Of a stretch of DNA of 6,798 nt, positions 1 to 6,769 are shown piece after piece. A program made the position numbers and the translations under genes. The DNA comes from Lentisphaerota bacterium. Lineage in GTDB: Bacteria > Verrucomicrobiota > Kiritimatiellia > RFP12 > UBA1067. Position 1 is the first letter of the stretch; each line of letters opens with the position of its first letter. Under the pieces are notes generated by a model, which did not search any database, was not told where the DNA came from, and worked only from the letters and a program-made list of their open reading frames with translations. The stretch lies in the NCBI GenBank assembly GCA_022839525.1, contig JALHET010000105.1, forward strand, positions 1 through 6,798. Reading direction: 5' to 3'.

Positions 1-1167
1 GACAAGTTTGCGGACAGCCGTGACGCCTATATGGAAGGCGCGGGCAAGATCAAGAAGAACCTGCAGAACGTGCAGGCGAAAATCCTGAAGGCCTACGCGG
101 CGGTGAAGCTGTGCGGCAAGGATGAGGCCAAGCGCAAGCGTATGCGCAAAGCGTTGGAGAAGGCGCGGCAGGAGCTGGTCGGCGTGTTCCAGAGTTTGAA
201 TTTCAAGCAGAAGATTTTGGAAAGCCTTTGTTCGGAGGCGGATGAAAAGATCTACCGCCCTTACAAGAACCTGCTGAACGAGCAGGCCAAGCTGAGTAAG
301 CAGCGGCAGACCAAAAAACGTGACCAGACCCTGCAAGAGGGCATGCTGCGCATCACGGCGATCGAGCAGGAGTTTGGCATGGATTCCTCTGAATTCCTCG
401 CCAAGTTCGAGGAATTGCGAGAGGTGTTGCGCTCAGGCCAGAAAGCCAGAACCGAGATGGTCGAGGCGAACCTGCGCCTGGTGATCAGTATCGTTAAAAA
501 GTACATGAACCGCGGCCTTTCGTTTCTCGACCTGATTCAAGAGGGGAACACGGGGTTGATGAAAGCCGTGGAGAAGTTTGAATATCGGCGTGGCTACAAG
601 TTCAGCACGTATGCCACCTGGTGGATCCGGCAGGCTGCGACCCGTGCGATCGCCGACCAGGCCCGCACCATCCGTATCCCGGTTCACATGATCGAGACGA
701 TCAACAAGTTGCTCCGCGTTCAGAAGAAACTTGTGCAGGAACTGGGACGCGAACCGACGCCGGAGGAGGCCGCCGAGGAGATGGACATTCCCGTCGAGCG
801 CGTACGCGCCGTCTACCGTATGGCTCAGCAGCCGATTTCGCTGCAGAGCCCTGTGGGGGATGGGGATGATGCGCACTTCGGTGACTTTATCGAGGACAAG
901 TCCGCAGAGAACCCTTCAGAGATGACGGCTTACAGCATGCTGAAGGAGCGTCTGCAGGAGGTGCTGACAACCCTGACCGACCGCGAGCGTCAGGTGCTGG
1001 ATTACCGGTTCGGGTTAACCGACGGTTATTCCCGCACGCTGGAGGAGGTCGGTAAGCAGTTCAATGTGACGCGTGAGCGCATCCGCCAGATCGAGGCCAA
1101 GGCGTTGCGCAAACTGCGCCACCCCACACGACTGCGCAAGCTGGAGGGCTTTCTGGAAACGCGCTGA
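1..1167 (+). CDS. rpoD: Primary sigma factor RpoD (sigma-70), 5'-truncated by window edge
   Basis: This is the housekeeping sigma subunit, which directs RNA polymerase to -10/-35 promoters. The frame is open from base 1 ([10 protein letters not shown] precedes the first ATG at 31) and that ATG has no Shine-Dalgarno sequence, so the true start and region 1 lie upstream. Counting from that ATG, residues 1-135 are a Lys/Arg/Glu-rich helical stretch matching the variable region between 1.2 and 2.1. Region 2 spans about 138-225 and includes the motifs [35 protein letters not shown] and [12 protein letters not shown], with the tandem Trp (197-198) used in promoter melting. Region 3 is about 226-300, including the finger segment ([13 protein letters not shown]...GDFIED). 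Region 4 is about 303-378, with the -35 helix-turn-helix ([19 protein letters not shown]). The RpoD C-terminal signature ([11 protein letters not shown]) is complete. Region 2/3/4 completeness and this ending favour primary sigma over an alternative sigma such as RpoS. Nothing appears broken. Confidence 0.95.
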   Translation, partial: DKFADSRDAYMEGAGKIKKNLQNVQAKILKAYAAVKLCGKDEAKRKRMRKALEKARQELVGVFQSLNFKQKILESLCSEADEKIYRPYKNLLNEQAKLSKQRQTKKRDQTLQEGMLRITAIEQEFGMDSSEFLAKFEELREVLRSGQKARTEMVEANLRLVISIVKKYMNRGLSFLDLIQEGNTGLMKAVEKFEYRRGYKFSTYATWWIRQAATRAIADQARTIRIPVHMIETINKLLRVQKKLVQELGREPTPEEAAEEMDIPVERVRAVYRMAQQPISLQSPVGDGDDAHFGDFIEDKSAENPSEMTAYSMLKERLQEVLTTLTDRERQVLDYRFGLTDGYSRTLEEVGKQFNVTRERIRQIEAKALRKLRHPTRLRKLEGFLETR

Positions 1168-1176
1168 TGCGGAATT

Positions 1177-1200
1177 GCGCCGCGCGCAAGCGCGGGGCGC
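1177..1200 (+). other. GC-rich hairpin with GCAA tetraloop after rpoD
   Basis: Ten bases after the rpoD stop, 1180-1185 pairs with 1190-1195 around a GCAA (GNRA) loop at 1186-1189. After a two-base bulge (1196-1197), 1177-1179 pairs with 1198-1200. An overlapping 14-base perfect palindrome (1192-1205) offers a competing fold. There is no T-run after either structure, so it is not a canonical intrinsic terminator. It could protect the rpoD mRNA 3' end, assist a Rho-type stop, or simply reflect high GC content. The pairing is seen in the sequence; the role is inferred. Confidence 0.35.
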
Positions 1201-1243
1201 CCCGCAGGCCTTGGCACCTACCGGTTGCGTGACTTAAGGCTCA

Positions 1244-1269
1244 GTGCGACCTCTCCGGCAGAGTCGTGT
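1244..1269 (+). promoter_or_regulatory. Possible leader hairpin upstream of the RRM gene
   Basis: An imperfect stem-loop can form in the RRM gene leader. Bases 1251-1254 (CTCT) pair with 1260-1263 (AGAG), C1250 is bulged, 1247-1249 (CGA) pairs with 1264-1266 (TCG), and three G-T pairs can extend the base (1244-1246 with 1267-1269). The loop is CCGGC (1255-1259). It ends 23 bases before the Shine-Dalgarno, so it would leave the ribosome binding site open in this fold. A regulatory role, for example temperature or autoregulatory control, is conjecture. No convincing sigma-70 promoter could be assigned in 1168-1304. Confidence 0.25.
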
Positions 1270-1278
1270 GAATGATCA

Positions 1279-1308
1279 ATGGTGAGTGAACCAAGGAGGT
1301 TCTTTTGA
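1279..1308 (+). other. Possible nine-codon leader ORF overlapping the RRM start
   Basis: ATG at 1279 opens a frame reading MVSEPRRFF and ends in TGA at 1306-1308. Its stop overlaps the TTG start of the RRM gene by four bases (TTGA, 1305-1308), the geometry typical of translational coupling. The two adjacent Arg codons are AGG AGG and form part of the RRM gene's Shine-Dalgarno. There is no good Shine-Dalgarno ahead of this ATG, and an ORF this short can easily arise by chance, so translation is doubtful. Confidence 0.15.
1293..1299 (+). promoter_or_regulatory. Strong ribosome binding site fixing a TTG start
   Basis: AAGGAGG is a near-perfect match to the anti-Shine-Dalgarno and ends five bases before TTG at 1305. 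The first in-frame ATG (1323) is 23 bases away, which is too far, so this site decides in favour of the TTG start. Confidence 0.8.
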
Positions 1309-1694
1309 CACAGTGTTGTTTGATGTCGAATCCGGCTGCGATAGGTATCGGGGCGGGTGTGATTGGATTCATCGCCGGTTTTGCTGTGGCGAAGATGTGT
1401 GGTGGCGGCTCAAGCTGCTACGCGGGCGGAGATGGAGAGTGCGTGGAGATTTATGTCGGCAACTTGAGTTACGACATGAGCGAAGCGCAGATGCGCAAAG
1501 AGTTCGAGAAGTATGGGGAGGTCAAGTCGGCCCGCATCATCTCGAACAGGTTCAACCGCAAATCCAAGGGTTTCGGTTTTGTTGAGATGCCGAACCGTCC
1601 GGAGGCGGAAGCTGCGATCCGGGCGCTCCACGACAAGGATGTTTTTGGGCGCAAGTTGCGCGTGAACGAGGCGAAAAACAAGTCACGCGAATGA
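1305..1694 (+). CDS. Predicted membrane-anchored single-RRM RNA-binding protein
   Basis: This 129-residue protein has two parts. Residues 10-29 (PAAIGIGAGVIGFIAGFAVA) are an uncharged, glycine-spaced hydrophobic stretch long enough to cross a membrane once. A Gly/Ser/Cys-rich linker (about 31-46; C32, C38, C46) leads to a complete RRM at about 48-123. In the RRM, RNP2 is IYVGNL (49-54) and RNP1 is KGFGFVEM (88-95), keeping the RNA-stacking aromatics Y50, F90 and F92. The last RNP1 aromatic is replaced by Met. Small bacterial RRM proteins, known in cyanobacteria and other phyla, usually consist of a bare RRM with a short tail; the N-terminal hydrophobic segment is the oddity here. Lys30 and the basic RRM after the segment suggest the C-terminus faces the cytoplasm, as RNA binding needs. 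The segment lacks a clear signal-peptidase site, so I read it as an anchor. The gene stands alone, with its own leader and terminator. The RRM call is secure, the membrane anchor likely, and the RNA target unknown. Confidence 0.88.
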   Translation: MTQCCLMSNPAAIGIGAGVIGFIAGFAVAKMCGGGSSCYAGGDGECVEIYVGNLSYDMSEAQMRKEFEKYGEVKSARIISNRFNRKSKGFGFVEMPNRPEAEAAIRALHDKDVFGRKLRVNEAKNKSRE

Positions 1695-1698
1695 GCGG

Positions 1699-1726
1699 AA
1701 GGCGTCCCGGAAACGGGACGCCTTTT
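1699..1726 (+). terminator. Intrinsic terminator of the RRM gene
   Basis: An uninterrupted 11-base-pair stem (1699-1709 with 1714-1724) closes a GAAA tetraloop (1710-1713), with a T-run at 1723-1726. It begins four bases after the RRM stop codon. The T-run is short, so some read-through into the kinase gene is possible. On the opposite strand the stem is not followed by a T-run, so it should work mainly in the + direction. Confidence 0.9.
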
Positions 1727-1752
1727 GATTCTGCGGGTCATGGGATGCGCGC

Positions 1753-3354
1753 ATGAAGGCTGAGGGGAAGCGTTTGGACAAGACCATGCGGATCGGTATC
1801 GAGCCGTCCACGGTGGATGCCCGTGCCGACGGGGCTTTAACGCCTCCGCAGCGGATCCGGAACCGCACCTGGCGCAGCCGCACGCTGCTGAAGCGTGACA
1901 CCCCGTTCTATAAACTGCTGGAGAGCGTCTACGATGCCGTGCTCATCACGACGCGCACCGGCGAAATCCTCGAGTGTAACGAGCGCGCCGCCGAGTTTTT
2001 CCTGGTGGCTCCGCAAACCCTCATTGGACGGGAGGTGCTGAGCCTGATTTCCGGGGCGACGGAATCGTTGATTGAGACCATCAACAAGAATCTGGTCAGC
2101 AAGAAATACACCTTGGTGGAAGCGCGGTGCAAACGCTCCGACGGCACATCCTTCGCGGCCGAAATCGCGGTCAACAAGGTCGACCTGGACGCGCAGGGGC
2201 AGCTCTGTTTCTTTGTGCGTGACATCACGGTCCGCCAGCAGGCGCAGAGCGCGCTCGAGGACGCGGTTGAACGGCTGCAGGCGCATGACCGCGCGCGCAT
2301 GGAGTTTGTCTCCAACGTTTCCCACGAGTTGCGCACGCCCCTCACCTCGATCATCTACGCGGTCAGCAATATGTTGCGGGGCGTGGTCGGCCCCATGCCC
2401 GAGAAGGCTTTGCTCTATCTGGAGCGGCTGCAGTCCGACTGCCACCGCCTGCTGGCGACCGTGAACGACATTCTCGACTTGCGCCAAGTGGAGAACAAGT
2501 CCCTCGTGCTCACGAAGAGGGTCGTGCCGCTGGGGATCGTGATCCGCGAGGGGGCTGAAGCGCTGCAGGTACAGGCCGACGCGAAACGGATCGCCGTGCG
2601 TTTCGATTTCGGGGAACGCGAGCTGTTCTGCTGGTGTGACGCGCAGAAGATCGAGCGCGTCGTGCTGAATGTCGTGGGCAACGCGGTCAAGTTCACGCCG
2701 GCGAACGGGGAAATCTCCATCTCGCTGGCCCAGCATCCTGAGAAACCGAAGCTGGCTCTGCTGACGGTGAGCGACACAGGGATGGGCATCCCCCCCGACA
2801 TGCTGCCTCGGGTGTCGCAGCGGTATTTCCGGGTGGGCGACCACGTGAGCGGGTCGGGGCTAGGCCTTTCGATCTCGCGTGAAATTGTGGAGCTTCATGG
2901 GGGCAGCATGGAGTTCGCGAGTCCCGTGCCCGGCACCGCGTGCGGCACGGCGGTCTATGTCAGCCTGCCGCTGGCGCCGAAACCGTTGGTGGTGGCCTAT
3001 TCGCGGGACGACGAGACATCCGCTTTTCTCAAAGACAAGATCATGGAGCAGGGGTATGGCTTGGCGTTTGCGGAGTCGGCGAAAGAGGCGTTAGCGTTCT
3101 GCTTCTCCAGGCAACCGTGCGTTTTTGTTTTGGACTCTCGGGTTTCCGACATGGATGTGCGTGACATCGTGCTGCGCGTGCGCGAGGAGAGCAGGACCAA
3201 GCGCCTCCCGGTCATCGTGCTGGGGCTTAGGGCGCTCGAACCTAACGAGATCGAGCTGTATCGCCATTTTGACATCTTCTATTGCAAGCTGCCTTGGAGG
3301 GATGAAGAGCTTTTCCGTAGCCTGGCTATGGCGGTTTTGGGTAAGCTGCGTTGA
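1753..3354 (+). CDS. Soluble PAS hybrid sensor histidine kinase with degenerate receiver domain
   Basis: This 533-residue two-component sensor kinase has no membrane segment or signal peptide, so it should sense a cytoplasmic cue. Residues 1-50 are a basic, probably disordered leader. A PAS domain follows at about 53-160, then a short coiled coil (160-185). HisKA carries VSNVSHELRTPLTSI with phospho-accepting His191 and an HExxT pattern that often allows phosphatase activity. HATPase_c has the N box (N306, N310), G1 DTGMGIP (341-347) and G2 GSGLGL (367-372). A receiver-like domain at about 411-533 has acidic D419/D420, a likely phospho-acceptor D461 and K512. The usual Thr/Ser after the fourth strand appears to be Gly491, and the Lys is followed by Leu-Pro rather than Pro. 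No response regulator lies in the window, so the signal and output are unknown. The ATG at 1753 has only a weak GGGA upstream; Met12 (1786) or a later GTG (1813) are possible starts. The gene begins 26 bases after a terminator and ends 17 bases before the beta-helix gene. Confidence 0.92.
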   Translation: MKAEGKRLDKTMRIGIEPSTVDARADGALTPPQRIRNRTWRSRTLLKRDTPFYKLLESVYDAVLITTRTGEILECNERAAEFFLVAPQTLIGREVLSLISGATESLIETINKNLVSKKYTLVEARCKRSDGTSFAAEIAVNKVDLDAQGQLCFFVRDITVRQQAQSALEDAVERLQAHDRARMEFVSNVSHELRTPLTSIIYAVSNMLRGVVGPMPEKALLYLERLQSDCHRLLATVNDILDLRQVENKSLVLTKRVVPLGIVIREGAEALQVQADAKRIAVRFDFGERELFCWCDAQKIERVVLNVVGNAVKFTPANGEISISLAQHPEKPKLALLTVSDTGMGIPPDMLPRVSQRYFRVGDHVSGSGLGLSISREIVELHGGSMEFASPVPGTACGTAVYVSLPLAPKPLVVAYSRDDETSAFLKDKIMEQGYGLAFAESAKEALAFCFSRQPCVFVLDSRVSDMDVRDIVLRVREESRTKRLPVIVLGLRALEPNEIELYRHFDIFYCKLPWRDEELFRSLAMAVLGKLR

Positions 3355-3355
3355 A

Positions 3356-3367
3356 AGGGGGAGGGGG
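3356..3367 (+). promoter_or_regulatory. G-rich ribosome binding site of the beta-helix gene
   Basis: AGGGGGAGGGGG lies between the kinase stop and ATG at 3372, leaving four bases after the last G. It supports the ATG over the in-frame TTG at 3351, which overlaps the kinase stop but has no Shine-Dalgarno and would place MKGGGGK ahead of the signal peptide. Confidence 0.65.
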
Positions 3368-3371
3368 TAAA

Positions 3372-5585
3372 ATGCGTTATCAGAGTACGGTGTTATTTGT
3401 GGCGGTCGTTTTTTCCTTGCTGGCCGGGTTGGGTCAGGCGCAGACGGTTTTATATGTTGACGCGCAGGGCGGGAGTGACCGGCAGGACGGCAGCGCCGGA
3501 AAACCGTTCGCTTCCATCGGGAAAGCGCGCGAGGCCATCCGCGGGATGAAACAGGGCAAGGTCTTTCCCGGGAAAGGCGTTGCGGTTGAACTCAGTGGCA
3601 CGTTCGCCATGCCGGTCAACGCGTTCGCGTTGGACGGGAACGACGGCGGCCTGTCTGCCGACGCTCCGGTCGTCTACCGCGCCGCAACGTGCGGTGCCCG
3701 GTTCATCGGCGGCCATACCCTTCCGGAAAGCGGATTCCGCACGGTGACCGATGCGGCGGTGCTGGCCCGTTTGCCTGAGGGGGCGCGGGGCCGGGTTGTC
3801 GCGTTCGACTTGAAGTCGGTCGGCGTGGCCGAGCTGGCGCCGCTGCCGGACACGTTCAGCGGCTGGAATGAGATGGAAGTCTTCAGCGGCGGCAGGGCGA
3901 TGCGGCTCGCCCGCTGGCCGAACGCGGGCTGGGCGGAGATCGCCAAGGTGATCGACCGCGGCGTCAAGCCGGTCGACAAGGCGATCGGGGAATGGGAGTT
4001 CGGCTATAAGGGTGGCACGTTCGAATATGCCGGAGACGCCCCTGCCCGCTGGGATGTCGGGAAAGGGATTTGGATGAACGGGTTCTGGTGCCACGACTGG
4101 GCTAACGAGACGCTCAGGATCGGGGCTATCGACAAGGAGAAGCGGCAGATCACCTCCGCAGCCATCCACACCTATGGCATCGGCAACGCCTCCAAATGGC
4201 ACACGGCCAAGCGCCGTTATTACGTGTTCAACCTGCTGGAGGAACTTGACAGCCCCGGGGAATGGTACGTGGACCGCGAGAACCTGCTGCTGTACTTCTA
4301 TCCCGTGAACGGCGATGTGAGCGACGTCGTGCTTTCCGTCCAGAAAAAGCCGCTCTTCCAAATCACCGGCGCCAGCCACGTCAGACTGGAGGGGTTAACG
4401 TTTCAGTACAGCACGGGGAAAGCGGTCTCGCTCAGCGGGTGCGAGAATGTCGTGCTGGAAAACCTCCGCGTGTCGGACATCACGACAGACGGCATCGGCA
4501 TCTACCAGGGTAAGAAGTGCGGTCTGAACCGGTGCGAGGTGTCCGGCGTGGGCGGCACGTGCGTGTCCGTGTCTGCCGGCGACCGTAAGTCGCTGACCGC
4601 GTGCAACCATTTCGTCACGAACTGCCGCCTGCACCACAGCGGGCGGTTGCAGCGGACGCAGGGAAAGTGCCTGAGCTTCAGCGGCGTGGGCATCCGTGTG
4701 GCGCACAACCTGATCCACGACGCCCCCTACATCGCGGTCACCTATGGGGGCAACGAGAATCTCTTCGAGTACAACGAAGTCCACTCCGCGATGATGGAAA
4801 GCGGCGACGGCGGCGGCCTGTACACAGGCCGGGACTGGGGCTCGCAGGGCAATATCATCCGGTTCAACTACCTTCACCATTTCGGCAAGCCCGGGGTGGA
4901 TTGGCAGAGGGCGCGGGGGCTGAATCCCAACTACGAGCCGCTCAAGGAAAACGTGAGTGTCACGGGCGTCTATCTGGACGACTGCGACAGCGGCGACACG
5001 GTCTGCGGCAATATCTTCTACCGCGCGGGCTGGGCGGCCTTTGTGGGCGGGGGGCGCTACAACACGGTCAGCAACAACCTGTTCATCGAATGCACCTCCG
5101 CGCTGCATCTGGACGACCGCGGCCTGAAACGCGCGCGGCCGGGCGAGGGGATCAAGGACGGCTGGGACTTGCTGGCCAAACTCCAGGCGTTCAACTTTCA
5201 GGAAGCGCCCTGGAAGGACAGGTATCCGCATCTGGTCAACATCATGGAGGATGATCCCAAGTTGCCTTTGCACAACCTGTTTTGCGAAAATGTCGCAATC
5301 AACTGTCCCCTGTTTCTAAATTCAGGCGGTTCAGTGAGGACCACGTCGCTGCCGCGTCTGGATTTCCGCAACAACCTTGCGGTCGGGCCGGTCAACAAAC
5401 GCGATGCCGAGGCCTTTCCGCAGACGGAGGACGGCAAGAAACGTGTCGAGCTGTGTTCGTCGGCTCTTCCCGGTAGCGCGGATCCGGATGTGGACGGGTT
5501 CAAAATCCAGGACAGCGCCGACTTCAAGACACGCGCGCCGTGGTTTAAACGGATACCCTTTGAGCAGATAGGAGTTACCCCATGA
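3372..5585 (+). CDS. Secreted right-handed parallel beta-helix protein, probable polysaccharide-acting enzyme
   Basis: This 737-residue exported protein has a Sec signal peptide at 1-23 (MR, a hydrophobic core, then GQA before Q24). The mature protein opens with YVDAQGGSD...KPFASIGKAREAIR, the usual N-terminal signature of pectate-lyase-fold proteins. An accessory region follows with EMEVFSGGRAMRLARWPN (167-184) and YVFNLLEELDSPGEWYVD (284-301). The beta-helix coils run from about 333 to 600. Conserved acidic clusters there are SGDGGGLYTGRDWG (477-490) and YLDDCDSGD (534-542), which makes D479, D488, D536 and D537 candidate catalytic residues. The ending (FKRIPFEQIG) matches the normal C-terminus of such proteins, so it looks full length. 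The layout recalls glycoside hydrolase family 141-like proteins, which include an alpha-L-fucosidase and a xylanase, but I recognise this from motif style only and the substrate is unknown. It follows the kinase by 17 bases and overlaps the methyltransferase start by four bases, so it probably shares their transcript. Confidence 0.88.
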   Translation: MRYQSTVLFVAVVFSLLAGLGQAQTVLYVDAQGGSDRQDGSAGKPFASIGKAREAIRGMKQGKVFPGKGVAVELSGTFAMPVNAFALDGNDGGLSADAPVVYRAATCGARFIGGHTLPESGFRTVTDAAVLARLPEGARGRVVAFDLKSVGVAELAPLPDTFSGWNEMEVFSGGRAMRLARWPNAGWAEIAKVIDRGVKPVDKAIGEWEFGYKGGTFEYAGDAPARWDVGKGIWMNGFWCHDWANETLRIGAIDKEKRQITSAAIHTYGIGNASKWHTAKRRYYVFNLLEELDSPGEWYVDRENLLLYFYPVNGDVSDVVLSVQKKPLFQITGASHVRLEGLTFQYSTGKAVSLSGCENVVLENLRVSDITTDGIGIYQGKKCGLNRCEVSGVGGTCVSVSAGDRKSLTACNHFVTNCRLHHSGRLQRTQGKCLSFSGVGIRVAHNLIHDAPYIAVTYGGNENLFEYNEVHSAMMESGDGGGLYTGRDWGSQGNIIRFNYLHHFGKPGVDWQRARGLNPNYEPLKENVSVTGVYLDDCDSGDTVCGNIFYRAGWAAFVGGGRYNTVSNNLFIECTSALHLDDRGLKRARPGEGIKDGWDLLAKLQAFNFQEAPWKDRYPHLVNIMEDDPKLPLHNLFCENVAINCPLFLNSGGSVRTTSLPRLDFRNNLAVGPVNKRDAEAFPQTEDGKKRVELCSSALPGSADPDVDGFKIQDSADFKTRAPWFKRIPFEQIGVTP
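5570..5574 (+). promoter_or_regulatory. Ribosome binding site and ATGA coupling for rlmI
   Basis: AGGAG lies inside the last codons of the beta-helix gene, seven bases before ATG at 5582. The start and the upstream stop share ATGA (5582-5585), which indicates translational coupling and fixes the start. Confidence 0.8.
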
Positions 5586-6769
5586 CAGACATCACTCTCC
5601 ATCCCCATCGCGATTTTTCAGTGTTGCGCCGGCACCCGTGGATTTTTTCCGGGGCGATCGCCCGTGTGGACGGCACGCCGGCCGCGGGCGAGTCCGTGCG
5701 CGTGCGGTCGTCCGACGGCGCAGTGTTGGGCGTGGGCGCCTTTTCGCCCGCCTCGCAGATCCGCGTGCGCATGTGGACGTTCGACAGCGGGCAGACGGTG
5801 GATGAGGCGTTCGTGCGTGACCGCGTGGCGCACGCGGTCGGGGCGCGCGCGCTTTTCGTAGCGGAGGGCGCGACGGACGCCTACCGGCTGGTGAACGCCG
5901 AGGCGGACGGCGTGCCGGGTCTGGTTGTGGACCGGTATGGCGAGTGGCTGAGCTGCCAGTTCACCACGGCGGGTGCGGAGCGGTGGAAGAAGGAGATCGT
6001 CGCGGCGCTGCAGACCTATTCCCCGTGCCGCGGCATTTATGAGCGATCCGACGTGGACGTGCGCGGGCACGAAGGGTTGGCCCCGTTCACCGGCGTGCTG
6101 GCGGGAGAGGCCCCGCCTGAGCGGATCGAGATCGTCGAGAACGGGTGCCGGTATCTGGTGGATGTGCGGGAGGGGCACAAGACGGGGTTTTATCTCGACC
6201 AGCGCGACAACCGGGAGCTGATTAAACGTCACGCCAACGGGGGCGACGTGCTCAATGCGTTTTCTTATACGGGCGGGTTCGGCATTGCGGCGGTGGTCGC
6301 GGGCGCGGCCTCGGTGGCGCATGTGGACCTTTCGGGGGCGGCGTTGGAGTTGGCCAAGGCCAATACGGCGCTGAACACCTGCCACGGCGAGGCATCTTCC
6401 TTCATCCAGGGCAATGTCTTCGAAGTGTTGCGCACCTTCCGGGATGCGGGCCGCTCGTTCGATCTGGTGGTGCTGGACCCGCCCAGATTTGTGGAATCCA
6501 AAGGCAGCCTGATGAAAGCCGCGCGCGGGTACAAGGACATTAACCTGCTGGGCATCAAACTGCTGCGGCCGGGCGGGATCCTGTCGACGTTCTCGTGTTC
6601 GGGTCTGATGACGCCGGAGCTGTTTCACAAGGTGGTGTCGGATGCGGCAGTGGATGCCAAGCGCGACATCCAGGTGCTCAGCCGCCTGCAGCAGGCTGAG
6701 GATCATCCGGAAGGGCTGTGCTTCCCCGAGGGGTTGTATCTGAAGGGCTTGCTCTGCCGGGCGTGGTGA
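5582..6769 (+). CDS. rlmI: RlmI-type 23S rRNA (cytosine-5)-methyltransferase
   Basis: This cytoplasmic SAM-dependent enzyme, by analogy with E. coli RlmI (YccW), makes 5-methylcytosine at position 1962 of 23S rRNA. At 395 residues it is almost the same length as the E. coli protein. An N-terminal PUA RNA-binding domain (about 1-75, with HPWIFSGAI) is followed by the RlmI middle domain (about 85-175) and a Rossmann methyltransferase domain (about 180-395). Motifs are GFYLDQRDNR (202-211), the SAM loop FSYTGGFG (227-234) with acidic D249 in VDLS, DPPRF (299-303) and FSCSG (337-341). Cys339 is the likely catalytic nucleophile. GYKDINLLGIKLL and FPEGLYLKG also match the family closely. RlmI-like proteins in other phyla are sometimes annotated only as class I SAM methyltransferase, so the exact rRNA base is an inference. 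It is the last complete gene of the run and overlaps the beta-helix stop by four bases. Confidence 0.92.
   Translation: MTDITLHPHRDFSVLRRHPWIFSGAIARVDGTPAAGESVRVRSSDGAVLGVGAFSPASQIRVRMWTFDSGQTVDEAFVRDRVAHAVGARALFVAEGATDAYRLVNAEADGVPGLVVDRYGEWLSCQFTTAGAERWKKEIVAALQTYSPCRGIYERSDVDVRGHEGLAPFTGVLAGEAPPERIEIVENGCRYLVDVREGHKTGFYLDQRDNRELIKRHANGGDVLNAFSYTGGFGIAAVVAGAASVAHVDLSGAALELAKANTALNTCHGEASSFIQGNVFEVLRTFRDAGRSFDLVVLDPPRFVESKGSLMKAARGYKDINLLGIKLLRPGGILSTFSCSGLMTPELFHKVVSDAAVDAKRDIQVLSRLQQAEDHPEGLCFPEGLYLKGLLCRAW

Noticed and set aside
1211..1230. Sigma-54-like promoter (TTGGCACC ... TTGC) before the RRM gene
   Set aside because: The gap between the GG and GC elements is two bases longer than the strict sigma-54 spacing, so it should not be functional.
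1211..1239. Sigma-70 promoter with TTGGCA as -35
   Set aside because: The -35 is good, but the hexamer 17 bases downstream (TTAAGG) matches TATAAT at only two positions.
1286..1585. Alternative frame overlapping the RRM gene
   Set aside because: It has no recognisable domain, and the overlapping frame has a strong Shine-Dalgarno and intact RNP motifs.
1774..1802. Possible promoter TTGGAC-17-TATCGA inside the kinase 5' end
   Set aside because: Each box matches only three of six positions and it would require a nearly leaderless downstream start.
1837..2844. Long minus-strand open frame opposite the kinase; similar ones at 3450-4379, 4395-5273 and 5618-6706
   Set aside because: They lie antisense to well-identified genes, are Arg/His/Pro/Ala-rich without recognisable domains, and are expected shadows in GC-rich coding DNA.
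3356..3367. Two five-base G runs as a phase-variable tract or G-quadruplex
   Set aside because: The runs are too short for likely slippage and only two exist, too few for a quadruplex. They read best as a ribosome binding site.
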